Shown: positions 37,539 through 47,305, numbered from the stretch's first letter. The stretch is DNA of 64,000 nucleotides from Microbacterium esteraromaticum (GCF_014084045.1 NZ_CP043732.1:2728001-2792000), one strand, 5' to 3'. Numbers and translations: made by a program. The notes: a model not told the origin generated them from the sequence alone.

Positions 37539-38664
37539 GCGCACGCCCCAGCCCTCGGGGACCCGCGTCGCCGTCGTGGGGGCCGGCAGCTGGGGGACCA
37601 CCTTCGGCAAGATCCTGTCGGACGGCGGCGCCCAGGTCACGATGTGGGCCCGCCGGCCCGAGCTCGCCCACGAGATCGACGAGGCGAAGCGCAACTCGAA
37701 GTACCTGCCCGGCATCAACCTGCCGCGCACCATGCGGGCCACTCACGAGCTCGCTCACGCCCTCGACGGCGCCGAGCAGGTCTACCTCTCGGTGCCCAGT
37801 CAGACCCTGCGCGAGAACCTGAAGGCGCTGCGTCCGCTGCTCGCCGGCCGCGACATCCCGATCATCAGCCTGATGAAGGGCGTCGAGCGGTCGTCCGGCC
37901 TGCGCATGAGCCAGGTGATCGAGCAGGAGCTGCGGTGCGACCCTGATCGCATCGCGGTGGCATCCGGACCCAATCTCGCGCTCGAGATCGCGCGCGAGCA
38001 GCCCACCGCGGCGGTGATCGCCTCCCGCAGCCAGGAGACGGCGGATGCCGTGGCGCGCACCGCCCGTAACCGCTACTTCCGCTCGTTCGTGAACACCGAC
38101 GTCATCGGCACCGAGTTCGGCGGCGTGCTGAAGAACCTCATCGCCGTGGCGATCGGCATCGTCGACGGCGTCGGGTACGGCGAGAACACGAAGGCGTCGA
38201 TCATCACGCGCGGACTGGTCGAGATGACCGACTTCGCCGTGGCCAACGGCGCTCGCCCCGAGACGCTCCAGGGTCTGGCGGGCCTCGGCGACCTCATCGC
38301 GACCTGCCAGTCACCACTGAGCCGCAACAACACGGCGGGGCGTCTGCTCGGTCAGGGCTACAGCTTCCACGATGTCGTGAAGCAGATGAATCAGACCGCA
38401 GAAGGCCTCGCCTCGGTGGCTCCCATTCTTCAGCTCGCGAGCGAGTCCGAAGTGCACATGCCCATCGTGGAGCAGGTGAAGATGGTGCTCGACGGGCGCA
38501 TGGATCCCCGCGACATCGCCCCGCACCTGACCACCGACGACGACACTCCTCAGGAGGAGATGACCAATCATGGACAAGCAGACGGTGGTGGTGCTCTTCG
38601 GCGGGCGTTCCAGCGAGCATTCGATCAGCTCCGCAACGGCGGGCGGGGTGCTGGCGGCGATTGA
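37528..38664 (+). CDS. gpsA: Glycerol-3-phosphate dehydrogenase [NAD(P)+], C-terminally extended
   Basis: Makes sn-glycerol 3-phosphate from dihydroxyacetone phosphate for phospholipids. It has the Rossmann motif VAVVGAGSWGTTFGKIL, VYLSVPSQTLRENL, ASGPNLALEIAREQPTAAV, the catalytic-Lys region GTEFGGVLKNLIAVAIGI and GLAGLGDLIATC. The TTG 37528 start has AAGGAG about 10 nt upstream. The protein is 378 residues; the family norm is about 330-345. The last ~32 codons run past ddl's start in another frame (95-nt overlap) and look like a run-on after loss of a stop. The core enzyme appears intact. Confidence 0.92.
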   Translation: MIHKRTPQPSGTRVAVVGAGSWGTTFGKILSDGGAQVTMWARRPELAHEIDEAKRNSKYLPGINLPRTMRATHELAHALDGAEQVYLSVPSQTLRENLKALRPLLAGRDIPIISLMKGVERSSGLRMSQVIEQELRCDPDRIAVASGPNLALEIAREQPTAAVIASRSQETADAVARTARNRYFRSFVNTDVIGTEFGGVLKNLIAVAIGIVDGVGYGENTKASIITRGLVEMTDFAVANGARPETLQGLAGLGDLIATCQSPLSRNNTAGRLLGQGYSFHDVVKQMNQTAEGLASVAPILQLASESEVHMPIVEQVKMVLDGRMDPRDIAPHLTTDDDTPQEEMTNHGQADGGGALRRAFQRAFDQLRNGGRGAGGD

Positions 38665-39652
38665 CCGCGACAGGTACGACGTCATCCCCGTCGGGATCAC
38701 CCGTGAGGGCGCATTCGTGCTCGAGCAGGATGACCCTGCGAGGTTCGCGCTGGACGCGTCGAACATGCCCGAGGTGATCGACAACGGCACCCGAATCCAG
38801 TGGCCCGATGCCGGCGGCGATCGGGTGCTCCGTGTCGTCGCCCCCGACGGGTCGACGGTGGATCTCGGCGTCGTCGACGTCGTCCTTCCGATCCTGCACG
38901 GCACCCACGGCGAGGACGGCACCATTCAGGGTTTCTTCGACATCCTCGAGATCCCGTACGCCGGCGGCGGGGTGCTGGATTCCGCGCTGTGCATGGACAA
39001 GCACTTCATGAAGGTCGCGCTCGAGGCCGACGGGATCGCGGTCTCGCCGTGGGTCACCGTTCGCCAGCGCGCCTGGCAGCAGGACTCCGCGCCGCTGCGC
39101 GCCGCCATCGCCGAACTCGGGCTCCCGCTGTTCGTGAAGCCGGCCCGCGCCGGCTCCAGCGTCGGCGTCTCGAAAGTCGCCGACCTGGGCGAGCTCGACG
39201 CCGCACTCGCGGTCGCTTTCGCGGAAGACGAGAAGGTGCTTGTCGAGACCGGCATCGTCGGTCGCGAGATCGAGGTCGCGATCCTCGAGACCGCTGACGG
39301 CGTGCGCGCGTCGCTGCCGGGCGAGATCGTGCTCACCTCGCGCGGCTTCTACGACTTCGAAGGCAAGTACCTCGGCGGGGACGGGGTCGACGTGGTCTGC
39401 CCCGCGGCGATGTCGGATGCCGAGATCGCGTCCGTTCAGCAGATCGGGATGCGTGCGTTCGAGGCGGTCGACGGCAAGGGCCTGGCCCGTGTCGACGTGT
39501 TCGTCACCGCACAGGGCGAGATCATCGTCAACGAGCTGAACACGATGCCGGGGTTCACTCCGATCTCGATGTTCCCGAAGTGCTGGATCGCGTCCGGGCT
39601 GAGCTATGGCGACCTGATCACCGAGCTCGTCGAGGGCGGACTGCGCCGCTGA
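38570..39652 (+). CDS. ddl: D-alanine--D-alanine ligase
   Basis: ATP-grasp enzyme joining two D-Ala for the peptidoglycan stem peptide. 360 residues: VVVLFGGRSSEHSISSATAG, ILHGTHGEDGTIQGFFDI, KPARAGSSVGVSKV, the ATP-grasp lid near VEREIEV-like TGIVGREIEVAIL, and VNELNTMPGFTPISMFPK. ATG 38570 has AGGAGGAG 9-10 nt upstream, inside the gpsA reading frame. It continues the murA-plsC-gpsA envelope operon. Confidence 0.96.
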   Translation: MDKQTVVVLFGGRSSEHSISSATAGGVLAAIDRDRYDVIPVGITREGAFVLEQDDPARFALDASNMPEVIDNGTRIQWPDAGGDRVLRVVAPDGSTVDLGVVDVVLPILHGTHGEDGTIQGFFDILEIPYAGGGVLDSALCMDKHFMKVALEADGIAVSPWVTVRQRAWQQDSAPLRAAIAELGLPLFVKPARAGSSVGVSKVADLGELDAALAVAFAEDEKVLVETGIVGREIEVAILETADGVRASLPGEIVLTSRGFYDFEGKYLGGDGVDVVCPAAMSDAEIASVQQIGMRAFEAVDGKGLARVDVFVTAQGEIIVNELNTMPGFTPISMFPKCWIASGLSYGDLITELVEGGLRR

Positions 39653-39682
39653 GGACCTGCGACGCTGAATTCGCAGAGCCTG

Positions 39683-40162
39683 CTACTCGGGCAGCTCGTC
39701 CGGCGCCGTGCACGCGCTCTCGGCGTCGATCATCCGCACACCCGAGACGATGCCGGGGCTCGTCAGCACCTGATTGGCGCTGACGACCTCGGTGTCGACG
39801 AACACCTGCACCGCGGGATCGCGGCCGTAGGTCGTCATGCGCATCCTCGGTGCGTCTGACTCGTCGACGAGCCAGTCGATGCCTTCGAGAGTGACGCACT
39901 GCAATTCGGCGGTCGGGCCGGGCACCGTCACACCGCAGGTGAGGATCACACTGGTCTGTCCGTCCGAGCCGTAGGCACCCGTCGCCTGGGCGTCTGTCCA
40001 TCGGCGATCCTGCTCGGCCACGCTCTGCGGCAGGCGCACGGTGACCTCGGCGCACTCCGGGTTGTTCGCGTCATCGGCGGGGGTGAGAGCCACGGTGGTC
40101 GAGCACCCGGTGAGAGCGAGCATCGCCGCCGCGGAGGTGATCAGGGCGAGACGGCGGAGCAT
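39683..40162 (-). CDS. DUF3515 family lipoprotein
   Basis: 159 residues. N-terminal signal peptide ending in the lipobox LTGC (Cys at about 20), so a membrane-anchored lipoprotein. The rest carries ECAEVTVRLPQSV and the DUF3515 pattern with a conserved Cys in ILTCGV and a C-terminal ESACTAP. DUF3515 genes commonly sit between ddl and thiL in actinobacteria, as here. Function unknown. Start codons of this gene and thiL are 23 bp apart in divergent orientation. Confidence 0.85.
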   Translation of the reverse strand: MLRRLALITSAAAMLALTGCSTTVALTPADDANNPECAEVTVRLPQSVAEQDRRWTDAQATGAYGSDGQTSVILTCGVTVPGPTAELQCVTLEGIDWLVDESDAPRMRMTTYGRDPAVQVFVDTEVVSANQVLTSPGIVSGVRMIDAESACTAPDELPE

Positions 40163-40172
40163 GATTCCAGGC

Positions 40173-40178
40173 TACCGT
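40173..40178 (+). promoter_or_regulatory. -10 element for leaderless thiL
   Basis: TACCGT ends 7 nt before ATG 40186; no ribosome site fits in the 23-bp divergent gap. Confidence 0.45.
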
Positions 40179-40185
40179 TGTCGGC

Positions 40186-41190
40186 ATGGCATCCGGTTCC
40201 GACGACGACCCTCGAATCGGCGACCTCTCGGAGGGACAGGTGCTCCGCGCGATCCTCGCGCGAACCGCCCCGGCCTCTCACGCCGTGCTCGGCCCTGGCG
40301 ATGACGCCGCCGTCGTCGCGGCTCCCTCGGGGTCTGTCGTCGTGACCGCCGACACGCTGGTCGAGGGGCCGGACTTCCGTCTCGCCTGGTCGACCGGGTA
40401 CGACCTGGGCTGGAAGTCCGCAGCGGTGAACCTCTCCGACATCGCGGCGATGGGCGCCGTGCCGACGGCCCTTCTCGTCTCGCTCGCGGTGCCCGCCGAT
40501 ACGCGCCTGTCTTTCATCGAGGCCATGGCCGACGGCTTCCGCGAGTGCTGCGCTCAGCTCGCGCCCGGATGCTCGGTGGTCGGCGGCGACCTCACGGTCT
40601 CCGATCTGCTCATGATCGCCGTCACGGCTCTGGGCGATCTGGGTGGGCGAACCGCAGTCACTCGTGCGGGTGCGCGGCCAGGAGACGTCGTCGCCGTTGC
40701 CGGGGAGCTCGGCGTCGCAGCAGCCGGACTCGGACTGCTGTTCGGGCGGTTCCGCGAGGGCACGACTCCGGTGACGGTCGATCGGTCGGCTCTGGATGCT
40801 GTGCAGCAGCATGCCCTGGACCGACAGCTGCGCCCGCTGCCGCCGCTGCGCCTCGGGACGGTGGCAGCGGATGCCGGCGCCACCGCCATGATGGACCTCT
40901 CCGACGGCCTCGCGCTGGACGCCTCGCGTCTGGCGGATGCCTCGAACGTGACGATCGCGCTGTCAGGCCCAGCGGTGGACGCGGTGGCCTTCGGCGGCGA
41001 CCGCGGCCGAGCACTGGGCGGGGGAGAGGACCACGGACTGCTGGCGACCTTTCCTCCGGGGGTGCTGCCTGGCGGCTTCGCGCGCCTGGGCACCGTGACG
41101 GCGCGCTCCCACGCGTCTGTGCTCGTCGACGGGCGACCGGTCGAGCACTCCGGCTGGGACCCCTACCGGGACTGGGACCACAGCCGCTGA
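40186..41190 (+). CDS. thiL: Thiamine-monophosphate kinase
   Basis: ATP-dependent phosphorylation of thiamine monophosphate to the active diphosphate. 334 residues of the PurM/ThiL fold: GDDAAVVAAPSGSVVVTADT, metal-binding NLSDIAAMGAVPTALLVSL, GCSVVGGDLTVSD, and MMDLSDGLALDASRLADAS. The length is normal and the start is supported by the immediately upstream promoter. Confidence 0.95.
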   Translation: MASGSDDDPRIGDLSEGQVLRAILARTAPASHAVLGPGDDAAVVAAPSGSVVVTADTLVEGPDFRLAWSTGYDLGWKSAAVNLSDIAAMGAVPTALLVSLAVPADTRLSFIEAMADGFRECCAQLAPGCSVVGGDLTVSDLLMIAVTALGDLGGRTAVTRAGARPGDVVAVAGELGVAAAGLGLLFGRFREGTTPVTVDRSALDAVQQHALDRQLRPLPPLRLGTVAADAGATAMMDLSDGLALDASRLADASNVTIALSGPAVDAVAFGGDRGRALGGGEDHGLLATFPPGVLPGGFARLGTVTARSHASVLVDGRPVEHSGWDPYRDWDHSR

Positions 41191-41511
41191 TCACGTCACG
41201 AGATGCCGGATGAAGAAGCGGATGGCATCGTCACCGGCGAACGCGGGCACTCCGGTGTGTCCGCCCATGTTGGCGTACAGGGTCTTCTCCGACGACGCGA
41301 ACGCATCGAAGAGATCCAGCGCCATCTGACGATCGTTGCCCTCGTCGTCCCACTGCAGCAGCACATGCAGCGGGATCGTCACGTGGCGCGCCTCATCCAT
41401 CGTCGCTCGGGGGACGAAGCTGCCCGCGAAGAGCCCGGCGGCGGCGATGCGCGTGTCGATTGCCGCCCCGTCATCGTGAGTGGTGGAGGAGGTGAAGCGC
41501 ATGTCGGGCAC
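41191..41511 (-). pseudogene. Truncated alpha/beta-hydrolase (C-terminal remnant)
   Basis: 106 residues that read as the C-terminal part of a dienelactone-hydrolase-like alpha/beta-hydrolase: AGLFAGSFVPRATMDEARHV, PLHVLLQWDDEGNDRQMALD, and the likely catalytic His in GGHTGVPAFAGDDAIRFFIRH. The N-terminal half with the GxSxG nucleophile elbow is absent, and only 33 bp separate it from rsmD. ATG 41511 may be fortuitous. The product should be inactive. Confidence 0.7.
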
Positions 41512-41544
41512 GCTACTCCGTGAGAGGCCTCCGCGGGATGCTGC

Positions 41545-42120
41545 TCACGTGCCCAGGCGATCGGGTTCAGCCCACCAGACCCGGGTGTCGCCGTATGCCT
41601 TCTCGCGAAGCAGCACGAGGCCGGCCGCATCGAGGTCGGGCGGGGACGCCCGCTTGCCCCGCTCGATGACCACCACGGCGTCCGGTGAGAGCAGCGCAGC
41701 GAGGGCAGTCAGGTCGGCCGTCATCGCCGCATCGTCGAGGTCGTAGGGCGGATCCGTGAACACGAGATCGAACTCGCCCCGTGCGCGTGACAGAAAGGGG
41801 CGCACCGCGCTCTGATGCACCTTCGCCGCGGGCACGACCCCCATCGCCTTGGCGACCACTCCCGCGTTGCGTCCGGCGACCGTCGCCGCCGAGCGCGAGA
41901 TCTCCACGAGGTCGACCCGCGCGGCGCCGCGGCTCCAGGCCTCCAGTCCCAGTGCGCCGCTGCCGGCATACAGATCGAGCACCCGGGCGCCGTCGATGGC
42001 ATCCATCGACTCCAGCGCGCCGAACAGCGACTCGCGCACCCGGTCGCTGGTGGGGCGGGTGCCTGCCCCCGGCACGTCCAGGCGTGCGCCGCGCGCGGCG
42101 CCGGCGATGATCCTCGTCAC
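41545..42120 (-). CDS. rsmD: 16S rRNA (guanine(966)-N(2))-methyltransferase
   Basis: Methylates G966 of 16S rRNA using SAM. About 191 residues: TRIIAGAARGARLDVPG at the N-terminus, RPTSDRVRESLFGAL, SAM motif VLDLYAGSGALGLEAWSRGA, and catalytic DPPYDLDD. GTG 42120 begins the conserved N-terminus; GTG 42138 is in frame. Divergent from recG and usually followed by coaD, which here lies on the far side of recG. Confidence 0.93.
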   Translation of the reverse strand: MTRIIAGAARGARLDVPGAGTRPTSDRVRESLFGALESMDAIDGARVLDLYAGSGALGLEAWSRGAARVDLVEISRSAATVAGRNAGVVAKAMGVVPAAKVHQSAVRPFLSRARGEFDLVFTDPPYDLDDAAMTADLTALAALLSPDAVVVIERGKRASPPDLDAAGLVLLREKAYGDTRVWWAEPDRLGT

Positions 42121-42163
42121 CCGATCACGATACGACACGGCGGTCGATGTCCCCGTCTCTCCC

Positions 42164-42169
42164 TAGACT
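42164..42169 (+). promoter_or_regulatory. -10 element for leaderless recG
   Basis: TAGACT ends 6 nt before ATG 42176. Confidence 0.45.
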
Positions 42170-42175
42170 CGGAGC

Positions 42176-44346
42176 ATGCCCCTCGAGCTCGACACGCCGC
42201 TGACGACCGCCGTCGGCACGTCCACGGCCAAGACACTCGACAAGGCGTTCGGCATGACGACGGTGGCCGAGCTGCTCGGGCACTATCCCCGTCGATACGC
42301 CGACCGGGGTGAGCTGACGCCGATCCTCGAGCTTCCGATCGGCGAGACGGTCACGATCGTCGGCGAGGTGGTGTCGGCGACGGCGCGCGAGATGCGCAAC
42401 CGTCGCGGTGCGATGCTCGAGGTCGTCATCGGCGACGGTGTCGGGCAGATGTCGCTGACCTTCTTCGCGAAGAACCTCGGTCAGGCCGAATGGCGCAAGA
42501 AGGAGCTGTCGGTCGGGCGCCGGGGGATCTTCTCGGGCAAGGTCGGCATGTTCAAGGACCGAGTGCAGTTCGCGCATCCCGACTACCAGCTCTTCGACGA
42601 CACCGAGAGCGCGTACCGGCAGGCTGATGCGCTGCAGGATGTGCCGATACCGATCTACCCGGCCACCTCCGCGATGCAGAGCTGGCAGATCGCCAAGGTG
42701 ATCGGCGCTGTGCTCGATCAGGTCGGCGACATCCCCGACCCGCTCTCTGAGGGGATCCGCGCTCGGGAGGGTCTGCTGACCGCGCGGCAGGCGATCGAGT
42801 CGATCCACCGGCCCCAGCGCCGAGCAGACATCGATCCAGCGGTGCGCACACTGCGCATGCACGAGGCTCTCGTGCTGCAGACCGCGCTGCTGCAGCAGCG
42901 GATCCAGGTGCGATCGCTCACGGCGACCCCGCGCACGGCGCGCCCCGGGGGCTGCTCGAGCGGTTCGACGCGACGCTGCCCTTCACGCTCACACCCGACC
43001 AGCAGCGCGTCGGGGCCGAGGTCGCCTCGGATCTCGCAGCCGACCGTCCGATGAACAGGCTCATCCAAGGCGAGGTCGGCTCGGGCAAGACCCTCGTCGC
43101 ACTGCGGGCGATGCTGCAGACGGCCGAGTCCGGGGGACAGGCAGCGCTCATCGCCCCGACCGAGGTGCTCGCCGCGCAGCACCTCCGCTCGATCACCAAG
43201 ATGCTCGGCCCCGACATGGCGGCCGAGCTCATGCCCACTCTGCTGACCGGCCAGATGTCCGCGCCGGCACGGAGAAAAGCGGCGCTGCGCGTGGCATCCG
43301 GTCAGTCGCTGATCGTCATCGGCACGCACGCCCTGCTGTCCGAGAAGACGACCTTCGCCGATCTCGCGCTCGTCGTCGTCGACGAGCAGCACCGGTTCGG
43401 TGTCGAGCAGCGCGAGATGCTGCGCGCCAAGGGCACTGCGCCGCACGCGATCGTGCTGACGGCGACGCCGATTCCTCGCACCGTCGCGATGACGGTCTTC
43501 GGCGACCTCGACACCTCCGTGATCCGGTCGATGCCCGCGGGGCGCGCCGGGATCAAGACGCATGTCGCGCCGCTCGCCGAGCATCCGGAATGGTTCCAGC
43601 GGGTGTGGGCGCGCGCGTCCGAGGAGATCGCCGATGGGCGGCAGGTGTTCGCGGTGTGCGCGGCGATCGACACGACGAAGGACTCGGCTGAGTCCGGCGA
43701 CGAGCCGCCGCCCGACGTCGAGGGCAAGGGCCCCCGGTGGGGAGTGGTGCAGCTTGACGAGCTGCTGGCGACGCATCCCGTGCTCGGCGGGGTGCGACGA
43801 GCGGTGCTGCACGGGAAGATGCCGTCGGACGAGAAAGATGCCGTCATGCGTGCCGTCGCGCGCGGCGAGATCGATCTGCTCATCGCGACCACGGTGATCG
43901 AGGTCGGCGTGGATGTGCCGAACGCGTCGACGATGGTGATCATGGACGCTGATCGATTCGGTGTCTCGCAGCTGCATCAGCTGCGCGGGCGCGTCGGCCG
44001 AGGCGAGCATCCGGGCCTCTGCCTGCTCGTGACAGAGGCTGAAGGAGGATCGCTCGCCCGCGAGCGGGTAGAAGCGGTCGCCGCGACCCTCGACGGCTTC
44101 GAACTCGCCGAGGTCGATCTCGAGCTGCGCGGCGAGGGCGACGTGCTGGGTGCCGCGCAGGCCGGCGTCAAGTCATCGCTTCGCCTGCTGCGGGTCGTCA
44201 AAGACGCGGGACTCATCGCGTACGCGCGAGACATCGCGGCTGACATCCTTAAGGACGACCCCACGCTGCGCGAGCACTCTGGACTCCGAGTCGCGATCGC
44301 GGGACGGGTGAGCGAGTCCGACCGGGCGGCGCTCAGCAAGAACTGA
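42176..44346 (+). pseudogene. recG: ATP-dependent DNA helicase RecG, single-base frameshift
   Basis: Replication-fork remodelling helicase. The first frame (42176 to about 42947) encodes the OB/wedge domain, e.g. GEVVSATAREMRNRRGAMLE. The frame then shifts: the continuation, LLERFDATLPFTLTPDQQRV, NRLIQGEVGSGKTLVALRAM (Walker A), VVVDEQHRFGV and RLRGRVGRGE-like QLRGRVGRGEHPG, lies in the +2 frame to 44346. Adding one G to the G5 run at 42947-42951 gives ...ARPGGLLERF... and one ORF of about 723 residues, the normal length. The upstream frame otherwise stops at 43054. Either a real inactivating or programmed frameshift, or a homopolymer sequencing error. Confidence 0.9.
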
Positions 44347-44403
44347 CGAAGCGGTGCCCTAGGCTGAGAGCGTGCCTGTACTGAGCGAACGGAGTGAGGC
44401 GAA

Positions 44404-44901
44404 GTGAATTCTCGGATCGCCGTCGTCCCCGGATCCTTCGACCCGCCCACGCTGGGCCACCTCGACGTGATCGCGCGCGCCGCCCGGCTGTACGACGAGC
44501 TGCACGTGCTGGTGGTGCACAACCCCGGCAAGGAGGCGATGCTGCCGATCGCGCAGCGTCTGAGCCTGCTGGAGCAGTCGATCGCCGAAGCGGGGGTCGA
44601 GGGGCACATCATCGTCGGCTCCTGGAGCATGGGCCTGCTGGTCGACTACGCGCGCGACGTCGACGCCGGGGTGCTGGTCAAGGGCATCCGCTCGCAGGTG
44701 GACGTCGCCTACGAGTCGCCGATGGCGATCGTCAACCGCCACCTCGCCGACATCGAGACGGTCTTCCTGCTGCCCGATCCGTCGCACGCCATGGTGTCGA
44801 GCTCGCTGGTGCGCCAGGTCGCAGCCCTCGGAGGCGACGTCTCGCCGTTCGTGCCGCCCGTGGTCGCCTCGTTCCTCGACACCGGAGCCCGCGGTCTCTG
44901 A
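44404..44901 (+). CDS. coaD: Phosphopantetheine adenylyltransferase
   Basis: Penultimate step of coenzyme A synthesis. 165 residues with nucleotidyltransferase motif [37 protein letters not shown], and [16 protein letters not shown]. The GTG 44404 start has GAGTGAGG upstream. A -10-like TAGGCT at 44361-44366 suggests its own promoter after recG. Confidence 0.96.
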   Translation: MNSRIAVVPGSFDPPTLGHLDVIARAARLYDELHVLVVHNPGKEAMLPIAQRLSLLEQSIAEAGVEGHIIVGSWSMGLLVDYARDVDAGVLVKGIRSQVDVAYESPMAIVNRHLADIETVFLLPDPSHAMVSSSLVRQVAALGGDVSPFVPPVVASFLDTGARGL

Positions 44902-44919
44902 GCCGGGTAGCATGGCGGG

Positions 44920-45480
44920 GTGAAATCCCGAGTGAACGGCCCCTTCTTCCTCCCCGTCCGCGACATCGTCCGGAAGCCCGGAGAGATGCGCGAGCACCGT
45001 TTCAAGGTGACACTCCCCGAGAAGTGGGGTGAGGGCATCGTCACCGTCGAAGCCGGCGAGACGCTCGATCTCGACGTGCGCCTCGAGTCCGTCCACGAGG
45101 GGATCCTCGTGTCGGGAACGGCTGATTCCGAGTACTCCGGAGTATGCGGTCGCTGCCTCACAGACATCTCTGCGCCTGTCGAAGTCGAGTTCCAGGAGCT
45201 TTTCGCGTATCCTGGTGAGGAAGAAACTGACTTCGAAGTTCAAGACGACCACGTGGATCTTGAAACTCTGGTCAGGGATGCGATCGTGTTGTCGCTTCCA
45301 TTTCAGCCGGTGTGTCAGCCGGACTGCCCGGGTCTCGACCCGAACACGGGCGAGAGGCTGACCGAGAGCGCCGGTGCAGAGAGCCCCGCTCCCATCGATC
45401 CTCGGTGGAGCGCGCTCCGACAGATCACAGACCAGGACGGTGCGGCAGAGAGCCGCTCCGCCGAGAAAGAAGAGAGCTAG
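44920..45480 (+). CDS. DUF177 (YceD) family protein
   Basis: 186 residues. Conserved cysteines in SGVCGRCLTDISAPVEVEF and VCQPDCPGLDPNTGERL form the family's probable zinc site. YceD-type proteins are nearly always encoded just before rpmF and are linked to 23S rRNA or ribosome assembly; here the two genes are 2 nt apart. GTG 44920 has a -10-like TAGCAT 6 nt upstream, again a leaderless layout. Confidence 0.9.
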   Translation: MKSRVNGPFFLPVRDIVRKPGEMREHRFKVTLPEKWGEGIVTVEAGETLDLDVRLESVHEGILVSGTADSEYSGVCGRCLTDISAPVEVEFQELFAYPGEEETDFEVQDDHVDLETLVRDAIVLSLPFQPVCQPDCPGLDPNTGERLTESAGAESPAPIDPRWSALRQITDQDGAAESRSAEKEES

Positions 45481-45482
45481 TC

Positions 45483-45692
45483 ATGGCTGGTAACCCCCCG
45501 AAGCGCAAGGTCTCCCGTTCGAACACCCGCTCGCGCCGTGCGCAGTGGAAGGCCGAGGCTCCCGCGCTCGTCAAGACCGTCGAGAACGGCAAGGTCGTCT
45601 ACAGCCGTCCGCACCAGGCGAAGGTCGTCACCGACTCGCAGGGCACCGAGCTGTTCCTCGAGTACAAGGGCCGCAAGGTCGCCGACATCTGA
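45483..45692 (+). CDS. rpmF: 50S ribosomal protein L32
   Basis: 69 residues beginning [20 protein letters not shown], the typical bL32 basic N-terminus. It has no CxxC zinc ribbon, so it is the zinc-independent form. It directly follows DUF177 and precedes rnc by 11 bp. Confidence 0.97.
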   Translation: MAGNPPKRKVSRSNTRSRRAQWKAEAPALVKTVENGKVVYSRPHQAKVVTDSQGTELFLEYKGRKVADI

Positions 45693-45703
45693 TCGGATCG
45701 GTC

Positions 45704-46396
45704 ATGACCGAGATTCTCGCGGGGCGAGCCTCGCTGATCGAGAAGCTCGGCGTCGACATCGATCCTGAGCTGCTGGAGCGGGCGCTCACGCACCGCTCCT
45801 ACGCTTACGAGCACGGCGGCATCCCGAACAACGAGCGTCTCGAGTTCCTCGGGGACTCGGTGCTCGGCCTCGCCGTGACCGTCATGCTCTTCACCACGCA
45901 TCCCGACCTCGACGAGGGCGAACTGGCAAAGAGGCGCGCGAGCGTCGTCTCGACCGTCGCCCTCGCCGAGGTCGCTCGCGGTATCGGGCTCGGTGCGCAT
46001 CTGCGCCTCGGGCGAGGTGAGGAGCAGACCGGCGGACGCGACAAGGACTCGATCCTCGCCGACACCATGGAGGCCGTCTTCGGGGCGACCTTCCTCTCGG
46101 CAGGACCGGATGCCGCGACAGAGCTCGTGCTGAGGCTGACCGAGCCGCTGCTCGCAGACCCTGAGCGCTACGGTGCGGCGATGGATCCGAAGACGAGTCT
46201 GCAGGAGCTGGCTGCACGTCTGGGATCGACCCCGCCGATCTACTCCGTCGAATCGGCCGGCCCCGACCACGACCGCGTCTTCACGGCGACCGTGCGGGTC
46301 GGTGAGGTTGCGTGCACCGGCGTCGGCACGAGCAAGAAGACCGCCGAGATGGCTGCAGCGCTCACCGCGTGGCGGCTGCTCAGCGACCGGGTCTGA
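45704..46396 (+). CDS. rnc: Ribonuclease III
   Basis: Double-strand RNA endonuclease for rRNA processing. 230 residues: catalytic signature [42 protein letters not shown] with the second metal-ligand set, then a dsRNA-binding domain from about 155 ([14 protein letters not shown] ... [18 protein letters not shown]). Part of the rpmF-rnc-mutM run. Confidence 0.97.
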   Translation: MTEILAGRASLIEKLGVDIDPELLERALTHRSYAYEHGGIPNNERLEFLGDSVLGLAVTVMLFTTHPDLDEGELAKRRASVVSTVALAEVARGIGLGAHLRLGRGEEQTGGRDKDSILADTMEAVFGATFLSAGPDAATELVLRLTEPLLADPERYGAAMDPKTSLQELAARLGSTPPIYSVESAGPDHDRVFTATVRVGEVACTGVGTSKKTAEMAAALTAWRLLSDRV

Positions 46397-46402
46397 TCCC
46401 GC

Positions 46403-47305
46403 GTGCCCGAGCTTCCCGAGGTCGAGGTCGTCCGTCACGGACTCGCCCCCGCCGTCACCGGCGCCCGGGTGCTCTCGGTCGACGTGCTCGACGAGCGCGC
46501 CCTCACCAGGCATCCGCTCGACGCAGCCGACTTCGTCGGCCGGCTCGAAGGACGCGACGTGCACGCCGCCGCTCGGCGCGGCAAGTTCCTGTGGCTTCCG
46601 CTCGCGGAGCGCGCCGGCGAGCCGGAGGCGCTCGTCGCTCACCTCGGCATGAGCGGGCAGATGCTGCTGCGCGATCCGGATGCCCCGCTCGAGCGCCACG
46701 AGCGCGTGCGGCTGCGCATCGAGCATCCGCAGCACGGCCTCCTCGCCGTGGTCTTCGCGGATCAGCGGACCTTCGGCTCACTGGCCGTCGACCGACTGCT
46801 GCCCACCGCGGATGCCGCCTCCGGCGGCTACGGCATCGACGACCCGCTCGTGCCGTCTCAGGTCATGCACATCGCCCGCGACCCGCTCGACCCGGCCTTC
46901 GACGAGCGCGATGTGATCGCACGGATCCGGCGCCGCTCGAGCGCCGTCAAGCGGATCCTGCTCGACCAGTCCCTGGTGAGCGGCATCGGCAACATCTACG
47001 CCGACGAGTCGCTGTGGGCCGCGCGCATCCACCCCGAGACCCACGGCACGGCCCTGTCCGTTCAGGCGCTGCGACGGCTGCTTGCCGAGGTGCGCCTCGT
47101 GCTCGAGAAGGCGCTCGCAGAGGGCGGAACGAGCTTCGACGCGCAGTACGTCAACGTCAACGGGCAGGCCGGTTACTTCGCGCACTCGCTGAATGTGTAC
47201 GGCCGCGGGGGAGAGGCGTGCCCGCGGTGCGGGGGTGCGATCCGTCGCGAGGCGTTCATGAATCGGTCGAGCCACTACTGCCCGCGCTGCCAGCGTCCAC
47301 GCTGA
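46403..47305 (+). CDS. mutM: Formamidopyrimidine-DNA glycosylase
   Basis: Excises oxidised purines such as 8-oxoguanine, with AP-lyase activity. 300 residues. Catalytic Pro1-Glu2 after Met removal in MPELPEVEVVRHG, H2TH region with NIYADESLWAARIHP, and a C-terminal zinc finger CPRC-x16-CPRC. GTG 46403 is the only start preserving the catalytic N-terminus. Its stop falls inside an 18-bp sequence repeated at 48780. Confidence 0.97.
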   Translation: MPELPEVEVVRHGLAPAVTGARVLSVDVLDERALTRHPLDAADFVGRLEGRDVHAAARRGKFLWLPLAERAGEPEALVAHLGMSGQMLLRDPDAPLERHERVRLRIEHPQHGLLAVVFADQRTFGSLAVDRLLPTADAASGGYGIDDPLVPSQVMHIARDPLDPAFDERDVIARIRRRSSAVKRILLDQSLVSGIGNIYADESLWAARIHPETHGTALSVQALRRLLAEVRLVLEKALAEGGTSFDAQYVNVNGQAGYFAHSLNVYGRGGEACPRCGGAIRREAFMNRSSHYCPRCQRPR

